NCBI RefSeq assembly: GCF_016901135.1
Contig: NZ_JAFEVL010000003.1
Span: 372,001-436,000, forward strand
Source: Martinezella lusitana
GTDB lineage: Bacteria; Pseudomonadota; Alphaproteobacteria; Rhizobiales; Rhizobiaceae
Direction: 5' to 3'
DNA: 64,000 nucleotides
How positions within the stretch are numbered: the stretch's first letter is position 1; every line of letters begins with the position of its first letter. Below the pieces are notes generated by a model. It did no database searches and was not told the origin of the DNA. It was given only the letters and a program-made list of their open reading frames with translations. Made by a program: the position numbers and the translations under genes. This document shows, piece by piece, positions 57,810-64,000 of this stretch.

Positions 57810-57825
57810 CCTTGTCGTCAGCGGC

Positions 57826-58617
57826 TTACGAGGCCTTGGCTTCGAAGGCGGGCGCGAAATCGCCCAGTGACTTCGCCTTGAGGATCAGGCCTTCGATATC
57901 CTCATCGACGATCGCTTCAAGATCGCTGAAGCTATCAATGACGTAATAGATCGGCTGGACGATATCGATCCGGTAGGGCGTTCTGAGCACGCTCAAGAGA
58001 TCGAACGGCCGAAACTCGCACGACTTGCCCTCCATTGCCGCTTTCGCTTCGCTTGGCGAGGAGACGATGCCTGCGCCGAAGCAGCGGCGGCCTTCCGGCG
58101 TATTGATCAGGCCGAACTCGACAGTGAACCAGAAGATGCGGAACAGATGCCAGGAATAGCCCTTGCCGAGACGCACGGCGGTTTCGCCGAAATGCCTTAC
58201 GAAATTGGCGTAACTCTGGTTGGTCAGCAGCGGGCAGTGGCCGAAGACCTCGTGGAACAGGTCCGGTTCCTCGATATAGTCGATGTGCTCGCGGCGACGC
58301 AGGAAGGTTGCGAGCGGAAACTTGCCCTGCGACAAGAGCTCGTAGAAGCGGGAAGGCGGAATGAGCGCCGGCACGCCTTCCACGCCGAAGCCCGTCGTTT
58401 CGTTCAGGCGGCGGTTGACATCGCGCAGTTGCGGCACCTTGTCCGGCTTGAGCCCCAGGGTTTTGACGCCGTCCAGATACTCGCGGCAAGCCATATTGGC
58501 GAGCAGCTTTAACTGACGCCCGTAGAGTTCGCCCCAAATCGCATCTTCTTCGGCGGTGTAGGCGTATAAGCCATCCGGGCCTGGCAATTTGGCGGTGTAG
58601 CTGCTTTCCTTGACCAT
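57826..58617 (-). CDS. phhA: phenylalanine 4-hydroxylase
   Basis: 263 residues from MVKESSYTAKL at 58617, with GGGAGG upstream; an ATG 12 codons earlier is less likely. The iron ligands are visible as His122 and His127 in 'PDLFHEVFGHCPLL' and Glu167 in 'WFTVEFGLI'. The enzyme uses tetrahydropterin and oxygen to convert phenylalanine to tyrosine. Bacterial phhA genes are typically monomeric cores like this one, without a regulatory ACT domain. It is divergent from an Lrp/AsnC regulator gene, which probably controls it, and it feeds the homogentisate pathway encoded to the right. Confidence 0.95.
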   Translation of the reverse strand: MVKESSYTAKLPGPDGLYAYTAEEDAIWGELYGRQLKLLANMACREYLDGVKTLGLKPDKVPQLRDVNRRLNETTGFGVEGVPALIPPSRFYELLSQGKFPLATFLRRREHIDYIEEPDLFHEVFGHCPLLTNQSYANFVRHFGETAVRLGKGYSWHLFRIFWFTVEFGLINTPEGRRCFGAGIVSSPSEAKAAMEGKSCEFRPFDLLSVLRTPYRIDIVQPIYYVIDSFSDLEAIVDEDIEGLILKAKSLGDFAPAFEAKAS

Positions 58618-58739
58618 AGCTCGATCCTCCCAGAGGCTGCGATATCTTTCCAATTATGAACCGAGTTCGCGGGAAATTCTTTCCTTTTCCGGCGAAAATA
58701 GGCATGATGTTGGCAAGTTTTCTCAAGGATCGCGCGAAA

Positions 58740-59201
58740 ATGAAAGAATCTGGGAATCCTCACCGCAAGCTTCTGCAATCGATCCAGGCCGATGGCAGTC
58801 TTTCGCTGGCAGACCTGTCGGAAAAGGCCGGCATGTCGCAGAGTTCGACATGGCGAAAGATCCAGGAACTGGAGTCGGATGGTGTCATCCGCAAGCGCGT
58901 GACGCTGCTCGATCCCGGCAAACTCGATCTCAAGCTCTGCGTGATCGCCCATGTAACGCTGGAGGATCACCACGAGGAGACGGTGGCGTCTTTTGCCTCG
59001 GTGGTATCGGAGCGGCCGGAGATCATGGAATGCTATGCCCTGTCCGGCGCCTTCGACTACATGCTGAAGATCAGGGCGAGGGATGTGGAAAGCTACGAGG
59101 CCTTCATGACCCATTACCTCCTGCGCAACCGGCGTGTGCGCACGGTGGTGTCGAGCTTTGTGCTGCGTGAATTGAAGTTCTCGACCGAACTGCCGATCTA
59201 G
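58740..59201 (+). CDS. Lrp/AsnC-family regulator, probably of phhA
   Basis: 153 residues from MKESGNPHRKLLQS at 58740 with AAGGA ten bases upstream; the frame is open further upstream. N-terminal helix-turn-helix ('SLADLSEKAGMSQSSTWRKIQELESDGVIRKRVTLLD'), then the RAM/AsnC ligand-binding domain ('DLKLCVIAHVTLEDHHEETVASF', 'VMECYALSGAFDYMLKIRARDVESYEAFM'). Divergent from phhA with about 120 bases between them; homologous regulators of this kind respond to phenylalanine or tyrosine. Confidence 0.9.
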   Translation: MKESGNPHRKLLQSIQADGSLSLADLSEKAGMSQSSTWRKIQELESDGVIRKRVTLLDPGKLDLKLCVIAHVTLEDHHEETVASFASVVSERPEIMECYALSGAFDYMLKIRARDVESYEAFMTHYLLRNRRVRTVVSSFVLRELKFSTELPI

Positions 59202-59231
59202 CGCCTGTAGCGCCGGATGCACGCCGCCAAT

Positions 59232-59711
59232 TCAGCTGTGCTGCATGAGAACCGGGAACCCTTCGAATGTCTTGAGTGTGTCGAGGACAATGGAAGTCTT
59301 TACGTGCTGCACCGACTCGTGCGGCAACAGGACGTCGTTGACGAATCTCGAGAGGCCGGCGAGCCCGCGGGTCGCGATCTTCAGGTGATAATCCATCTCG
59401 CCCGTCAGCGCATAGGCTTCCAGCACTTCCGGCAGCCCGTTGATCAATTGCGAAAATCGGCGGGCATTGTCCCGGTTGTGGGTCGCAAGCGTCACGGAGA
59501 TGACCACCAGCATGTCCAGACCCAGCTTCTGGCGATCGAGATTGGCCTGATAGCCGCGAATATAGCCCTCCGCCTCCAGCCTGGTGCGCCGGCGTGAGCA
59601 CTGCGACGGCGAAAGTGCGATGCGCTCACCCAGTTCGTTGTTCGTCAGCCTGCCATCCTTCTGCAACTCCTCGAGAAGACGCAGATCCAGTTTATCGAGC
59701 GGTTCATCCAT
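59232..59711 (-). CDS. second Lrp/AsnC-family regulator, probably of hpd
   Basis: 159 residues. Helix-turn-helix 'LDLRLLEELQKDGRLTNNELGERIALSPSQCSRRRTRLEAEGYIRGYQ' and RAM domain 'LDMLVVISVTLATHNRDNARRF...GLPEVLEAYALTGEMDYHLKIATRG'. It is divergent from hpd with 129 bases between, and two palindromes lie in that gap. The two Lrp genes stand tail to tail, 30 bases apart, each facing a different catabolic gene. Confidence 0.9.
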   Translation of the reverse strand: MDEPLDKLDLRLLEELQKDGRLTNNELGERIALSPSQCSRRRTRLEAEGYIRGYQANLDRQKLGLDMLVVISVTLATHNRDNARRFSQLINGLPEVLEAYALTGEMDYHLKIATRGLAGLSRFVNDVLLPHESVQHVKTSIVLDTLKTFEGFPVLMQHS

Positions 59712-59759
59712 TGCGCAAAACTTTCAAAAAGCTCACAGATTGTGTATAATATTTTCGTT

Positions 59760-59820
59760 TTGCATTGAGAATGCAAGCACTTTGCGCGCATTTTGGGCCA
59801 TACTTTGCATAGTCAAAGTA
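59760..59820. promoter_or_regulatory. two palindromes in the lrp-hpd divergent promoter
   Basis: Site 1: TTGCATT-GAG-AATGCAA (59760-59776), perfect seven-base arms. Site 2: arms TACTTTG and CAAAGTA around six bases (59801-59820). Both sit between the divergent lrp and hpd starts, and a TATAAT lies at 59745-59750. Lrp/AsnC proteins bind such symmetric, AT-rich sites. Confidence 0.55.
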
Positions 59821-59840
59821 CCATCTCTGAGGAGGAGAAA

Positions 59841-60950
59841 ATGGGTCCTTTTCCGCATGATGCGCCGCCGTCGGAAATCACCGCCGACAATCCGGCCGGC
59901 ACCGACGGCTTCGAATTCGTTGAATTCGCTCACCCCGAGCCCGAGAAACTGCGCGAGCTCTTCACGCGCATGGGCTATGTTCCCGTCGCCAAGCACAAGA
60001 CGAAGGACATCACCGTCTGGCGTCAAGGCGATATCAATTATGTCCTGAATGCCGAGCCGGGCAGCCATGCCGCCCGTTTTGTGGCAGAACACGGCCCCGC
60101 CGCCCCGTCGATGGCCTGGCGGGTCGTTGACGCCAAGCACGCCTTCGACCACGCCGTGTCAAAAGGTGCCGTTCCCTATGAAGGGAATGACAAGGCGCTC
60201 GATGTCCCGGCGATCGTCGGCATCGGCGGTTCGCTGCTCTATTTCGTCGAGACCTATGGTAAAAAGGGATCAGCTTACGATGCCGAGTTCGATTGGCTCG
60301 GCGAGCAGAATCCGCATCCCGAAGGTGTCGGCTTCTATTATCTCGACCATCTCACGCACAACGTCTTCCGCGGTAACATGGACAAGTGGTGGGCATTTTA
60401 TCGCGAACTGTTCAATTTCAAGCAGATCCACTTCTTCGATATCGACGGGCGCATCACCGGTCTGGTGAGCCGCGCGATCACGTCTCCCTGCGGCAAGATC
60501 CGCATTCCGCTGAATGAATCGAAGGATGACACAAGCCAGATCGAGGAGTTCCTGAAGAAGTACAAGGGCGAGGGCATCCAGCACATCGCCGTCGGAACGG
60601 AAGACATCTACGAAGGCACCGACAGGCTCGCCGACAATGGCCTGCGCTTCATGCCAGGTCCGCCGGAGACCTACTACGATATGTCCTATAAGCGTGTGAA
60701 CGGCCACGACGAGCCCATCGACCGGATGAAAAAGCATGGTATTCTCATCGACGGCGAAGGTGTGGTGAATGGCGGCCTGACGAAGATCCTGCTGCAGATC
60801 TTCTCCAAAACCGTCATCGGCCCGATCTTCTTCGAATTCATTCAGCGCAAAGGCGACGAGGGCTTCGGCGAAGGCAATTTCCGTGCTCTTTTCGAGTCGA
60901 TCGAGGCGGATCAGATCAAGCGCGGTGTCATCGGCACGGCGGCCGAATGA
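59841..60950 (+). CDS. hpd: 4-hydroxyphenylpyruvate dioxygenase
   Basis: 369 residues from MGPFPHDAPPSEI at 59841, with AGGAGGAG just upstream. Two VOC-fold halves; the iron ligands are in 'LDHLTHNVFRG' (first His of the C-terminal domain), 'IQHIAVGTEDIYEG' (second His) and 'GPIFFEFIQRKG' (Glu). The enzyme turns 4-hydroxyphenylpyruvate into homogentisate, the ring-rearranging step of tyrosine breakdown. A terminator-like hairpin lies between it and hmgA. Confidence 0.96.
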   Translation: MGPFPHDAPPSEITADNPAGTDGFEFVEFAHPEPEKLRELFTRMGYVPVAKHKTKDITVWRQGDINYVLNAEPGSHAARFVAEHGPAAPSMAWRVVDAKHAFDHAVSKGAVPYEGNDKALDVPAIVGIGGSLLYFVETYGKKGSAYDAEFDWLGEQNPHPEGVGFYYLDHLTHNVFRGNMDKWWAFYRELFNFKQIHFFDIDGRITGLVSRAITSPCGKIRIPLNESKDDTSQIEEFLKKYKGEGIQHIAVGTEDIYEGTDRLADNGLRFMPGPPETYYDMSYKRVNGHDEPIDRMKKHGILIDGEGVVNGGLTKILLQIFSKTVIGPIFFEFIQRKGDEGFGEGNFRALFESIEADQIKRGVIGTAAE

Positions 60951-60956
60951 TCTCCA

Positions 60957-60993
60957 GGCGACCCGGTGATTGCATTGGGTCGCCCTCAGTTTT
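60957..60993 (+). terminator. hairpin with T-run between hpd and hmgA
   Basis: GGCGACCC and its perfect reverse complement GGGTCGCC enclose a 12-base loop and are followed by CTCAGTTTT. It begins six bases after the hpd stop and ends 16 bases before hmgA. It could reduce read-through into hmgA or act as a processing site; hmgA has its own good ribosome binding site (GGGAGG) right after it. Confidence 0.6.
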
Positions 60994-61009
60994 CGGGAGG
61001 AATTGAGCG

Positions 61010-62371
61010 ATGGACCAGACGATATCTAAGACTTCCGACCGTGAGGCTCTGGCGGCAAGTAACCTCAAATACATGCCCGGATTCGGCAACGATTTCGAAA
61101 GCGAGTCGCTTCCTGGCGCTTTGCCGCAAGGCCAGAACAGCCCGCAGAAATGCAACTACGGTCTTTATGCCGAGCAGCTTTCCGGCTCGCCTTTCACGGC
61201 ACCACGCGGGACGAACGAAAGATCCTGGCTCTATCGCATTCGTCCAAGCGTGCGCCATACCCGCCGCTTTTCGAATGCTTCCTATCCGCTCTGGAAATCG
61301 GCGCCTTGCCTGGACGATCATTCGCTTCCGCTCGGCCAGCTCCGCTGGGGTCCCGTGCCGGTGCCTGACGAAAAGCTGACCTTCCTTGAAGGGGTGCGGA
61401 CGATCACGACGGCGGGCGATGTCCTGACCCAGACAGGGATGGCCGCTCATGCCTATGTCTTCAACGAGGACATGGTTGACGACTACTTCTTCAATGCCGA
61501 TGGCGAATTGCTGGTCGCCCCGCAGATCGGCGCCATTCGAATATTCACTGAAATGGGTGTCATCGATGTCGAGCCCTTGGAAATATGCATCATCCCTCGC
61601 GGCATGATGTTCAAGGTGCTGCGCATCGGCGACCAGAAGGTCTGGCGCGGATATATCTGTGAGAATTACGGCGCGAAATTCACGTTGCCGGATCGCGGGC
61701 CGATCGGCGCGAACTGCCTGGCAAACCCACGCGACTTCAAGACGCCGGTCGCAGCATTCGAGGACAAGGAAACGCCTTGCCGCGTGCATGTCAAATGGTG
61801 TGGGAAATTCTATGTCACGGACATCGGCCACTCCCCCCTCGATGTGGTGGCCTGGCATGGCAATTATGCGCCTTACAAATACGACCTGCGGACATTCTCC
61901 CCGGTCGGCGCGATCCTGTTCGATCACCCCGATCCCTCGATTTTCACGGTGCTGACCGCGCCGACCGAAGCAGCAGGCACGGCGAATGTCGATTTCGTGA
62001 TTTTCCCACCGCGCTGGCTGGTGGCCGAACACACCTTCCGTCCGCCCTGGTACCACCGCAACATCATGAGCGAGTTCATGGGCCTGATCCACGGTCAGTA
62101 TGATGCAAAGGAAGAGGGCTTCGTGCCGGGCGGCATAAGTCTGCACAACATGATGCTTCCCCATGGACCGGATGCGTCGGGCTTCGAAAAGGCATCCAAT
62201 ACGGAACTCAAGCCCGTGAAGCTCGATAACACCATGGCCTTCATGTTCGAGACCCGGTACCCGCAGCAGGTGACGAAATACGCGGCGGAGCTGGAAACGC
62301 TGCAGGATAATTACCTGGAGTGCTGGGACGGCCTGGAGCGCAGGTTCGACGGCACGCCGGGCATCAAGTGA
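61010..62371 (+). CDS. hmgA: homogentisate 1,2-dioxygenase
   Basis: 453 residues, normal length. Starts '...[41 protein letters not shown]', a conserved family segment. Iron-site motifs '[16 protein letters not shown]' (about 345-360) and '[10 protein letters not shown]' (about 378-387) supply the His and Glu ligands. It opens the ring of homogentisate to maleylacetoacetate. Between hpd and fahA on the same strand. Confidence 0.97.
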   Translation: MDQTISKTSDREALAASNLKYMPGFGNDFESESLPGALPQGQNSPQKCNYGLYAEQLSGSPFTAPRGTNERSWLYRIRPSVRHTRRFSNASYPLWKSAPCLDDHSLPLGQLRWGPVPVPDEKLTFLEGVRTITTAGDVLTQTGMAAHAYVFNEDMVDDYFFNADGELLVAPQIGAIRIFTEMGVIDVEPLEICIIPRGMMFKVLRIGDQKVWRGYICENYGAKFTLPDRGPIGANCLANPRDFKTPVAAFEDKETPCRVHVKWCGKFYVTDIGHSPLDVVAWHGNYAPYKYDLRTFSPVGAILFDHPDPSIFTVLTAPTEAAGTANVDFVIFPPRWLVAEHTFRPPWYHRNIMSEFMGLIHGQYDAKEEGFVPGGISLHNMMLPHGPDASGFEKASNTELKPVKLDNTMAFMFETRYPQQVTKYAAELETLQDNYLECWDGLERRFDGTPGIK

Positions 62372-62408
62372 AGACCGGCCACGCATCCTCTGACGGTGGA
62401 ACCAGCAC

Positions 62409-63434
62409 ATGAAGCTTGCGACTTTGAAAGACTCCACTAGGGACGGCCGGCTCGTCGTCGTCTCCCGCGACCTGACCCGCTGCTCCGAGGTCGGTCATAT
62501 CGCCCGCACCTTGCAGGCCGCCCTCGACGACTGGGAGCATGTGGCGCCTAGACTTCAGCAGGTTGCCGAGGGTATCGAGACGGGCGCCCAGCCGACGATG
62601 AGGTTCCATGAACACGACGCCGCATCGCCTTTGCCGCGGGCCTATCAGTGGGCTGACGGTTCTGCCTATGTCAATCATGTCGAACTGGTGCGCAAGGCGC
62701 GGGGTGCCGAGTTGCCGACAAGCTTCTGGACCGATCCGCTGATGTACCAGGGCGGCTCGGACGGCTTCCTCGCACCACGCGATCCGATCGTGGCGGCCGA
62801 CGAGGCTTATGGGATCGACATGGAGGGCGAGGTCGCCGTTATCGTCGGCGACGTCGCCATGGGGTCAAGTCCGCAGCTTGCCAGGCAAGCCATCCGTTTG
62901 GTGATGCTCGTCAACGACGTGTCGCTGCGCGGCCTCATTCCGCAAGAGCTGGCAAAGGGGTTCGGTTTCTTCCAGTCCAAGCCGGCATCGGCATTCTCTC
63001 CGGTCGCCGTGACGCCGGACGAGCTCGCAGAGGCCTGGGATGGCGGCAAGCTGCATCTCCCCTTGCTCGTGACCTTGAACGCCAAGCCATTCGGGAAGGC
63101 GAATGCCGGCGTCGACATGACGTTCGATTTTGGCCAGCTGATCGCCCATGCCGCCAAGACCCGTGATCTTGTAGCCGGAACGATCATCGGCTCGGGAACG
63201 GTCTCCAACAAGCTAGAGGGCGGGCCGGGCAAGCCGGTCGAGAGCGGTGGTGCCGGCTATTCCTGCATCGCCGAGATCCGGATGATCGAGACCATCGAAA
63301 ACGGATCGCCGAAGACTCCCTTCCTGCGGTTCGGCGATCAGGTCCGCATCGAGATGCACGACCGTGCCGGGCATTCGATCTTCGGAGCGATCGAGCAGAC
63401 CGTCGAAAGACATGGAGGATCGGAGCTGCAATGA
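62409..63434 (+). CDS. fahA: fumarylacetoacetase (FahA family)
   Basis: 341 residues. The FAH fold shows in 'YQWADGSAYVNHVELVRKARGAELP', 'QGGSDGFLAPRDPIVAADEAYGIDMEGEVAVIVGDV', with acidic metal ligands, and 'LVNDVSLRGLIPQELAKGFGFFQSKPASAFSPVAVTPDEL'. It splits fumarylacetoacetate to fumarate and acetoacetate, the last step of the pathway. The family also contains other C-C hydrolases, but the position after hmgA and next to maiA decides the role. Overlaps maiA by four bases. Confidence 0.93.
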   Translation: MKLATLKDSTRDGRLVVVSRDLTRCSEVGHIARTLQAALDDWEHVAPRLQQVAEGIETGAQPTMRFHEHDAASPLPRAYQWADGSAYVNHVELVRKARGAELPTSFWTDPLMYQGGSDGFLAPRDPIVAADEAYGIDMEGEVAVIVGDVAMGSSPQLARQAIRLVMLVNDVSLRGLIPQELAKGFGFFQSKPASAFSPVAVTPDELAEAWDGGKLHLPLLVTLNAKPFGKANAGVDMTFDFGQLIAHAAKTRDLVAGTIIGSGTVSNKLEGGPGKPVESGGAGYSCIAEIRMIETIENGSPKTPFLRFGDQVRIEMHDRAGHSIFGAIEQTVERHGGSELQ

Positions 63435-64000
63435 ATGAGGTCGTTCTCTACGACTACTGGCGATCATCGGCGAGTTATCGCGTCCGCATCGCGCTCAACA
63501 TGCTCGAGATTGACCATAAGACCGTATCGATCAACTTGCTGGAAGGTGAACAGAGGGGGCCAGACTATCTGGCGCTCAACCCACAGGGGCTCGTACCGAC
63601 GCTGGTGATCGATGGGAGAACGCTGACGCAGTCGCTGTCCATCATCGAATATCTGGCGGAGCTTCGGCCCGAGTGCGGTTTGATGCCGGCGGATAGTGCA
63701 GGCCGCCAGCACGTGCGGGCGCTTGCCTACGCGATCGCCATGGACATCCATCCGATATGCAACACGCATGTCGCAGCCTATGTCATGACTATAACGGACA
63801 AGGCCGGCGCCCGCGAAGAATGGATGAAGCATTTCATTGCGGATGGACTTCGCAAGCTGGAAGTGATGCTCGGCGAATTCAACGGGGATTTCAGCTTTGG
63901 AGATCGGCCGACGATGGCGGACCTCTGCCTTGTCCCGCAAGTCTATAACGCCCGTCGCTGGGGAGTTGATGTGACTGATCTCAAGCGCATCGTTGAAATC
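63431..64000 (+). CDS. maiA: maleylacetoacetate isomerase (partial, cut by the window end)
   Basis: 190 codons are seen; the gene runs past 64000 (family length about 210). Zeta-class glutathione transferase: N-terminal thioredoxin domain 'VVLYDYWRSSASYRVRIALNMLEI', 'ALNPQGLVPTLVIDG' and 'LTQSLSIIEYLAE' (glutathione site), then the helical domain ending 'FGDRPTMADLCLVPQVYNARRWGVD'. The active-site motif is SSAxYRV instead of the SSC form of the plant and human enzymes, a common bacterial variant. It isomerises maleylacetoacetate to fumarylacetoacetate using glutathione. ATGA overlap with fahA. Confidence 0.93.
   Translation, partial: MNEVVLYDYWRSSASYRVRIALNMLEIDHKTVSINLLEGEQRGPDYLALNPQGLVPTLVIDGRTLTQSLSIIEYLAELRPECGLMPADSAGRQHVRALAYAIAMDIHPICNTHVAAYVMTITDKAGAREEWMKHFIADGLRKLEVMLGEFNGDFSFGDRPTMADLCLVPQVYNARRWGVDVTDLKRIVEI

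Overview
The window looks like a stretch of a repABC replicon (megaplasmid or chromid) from a Rhizobium/Agrobacterium-type alphaproteobacterium. The main evidence is a complete repA-repB-repC cassette at 2.7-6.4 kb, with its antisense-RNA gene in the repB-repC gap and parS-like palindromes. The rest fits a rhizobial accessory replicon: GC-rich coding sequence, many ABC importers with their own regulators, and catabolic operons.

Layout. 0-8.6 kb: replication and partition module, with a FinO/ProQ-family RNA-binding protein upstream, a secreted L,D-transpeptidase-like protein, a small unknown secreted protein and several gene-poor stretches. 8.6-12.1 kb: a pdxA2-type dehydrogenase with a divergent GntR regulator, beside a remnant of a TctC receptor gene, then a secreted GH5-type glycosidase. 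12.2-27.8 kb: two divergent peptide-uptake operons in mirror image. Each has a fused DppDF-type ATPase, a family 5 binding protein, two permeases and an unusual metallopeptidase (an MlrC-like M81 enzyme on one side, an M14 carboxypeptidase-like enzyme on the other), with a GntR regulator between them. 27.9-35.2 kb: a LacI-controlled sugar-type ABC importer containing an ADP-ribosylglycohydrolase-family enzyme. 35.4-39.2 kb: a secreted alpha/beta hydrolase, a PadR/DUF1700/DUF2807 operon and a methyltransferase.

39.3-47.2 kb: a nine-gene Nit1C-type operon (nitrilase, radical SAM protein, GNAT, AIR-synthase-like protein, flavoprotein, glycosyltransferase and two small 'nitrogen starvation' family proteins), extended at its 3' end by an LnmK/Pnap_2097-type hot-dog enzyme. 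The operon is preceded by a textbook sigma-54 promoter. Published work on related clusters links Nit1C to cyanide assimilation, but the chemistry of most of its proteins is unknown. This is the most interesting system in the window.

47.3-57.8 kb: a LysR-controlled aromatic catabolic operon with two hydroxyquinol-type intradiol dioxygenases, maleylacetate reductase, a complete branched-chain-amino-acid-type (HAAT) ABC importer and a TfdB-like FAD hydroxylase. 57.8-64 kb: phenylalanine/tyrosine degradation through homogentisate (phhA, hpd, hmgA, fahA and maiA, the last cut by the window end) with two Lrp/AsnC regulators.

Taken together, most of the window imports and degrades peptides, sugars, aromatics and nitrile- or cyanide-type nitrogen sources. 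No transposase, integrase, rRNA, tRNA or CRISPR array was recognised. All assignments are from reading the sequence and translated proteins; no database search was run.
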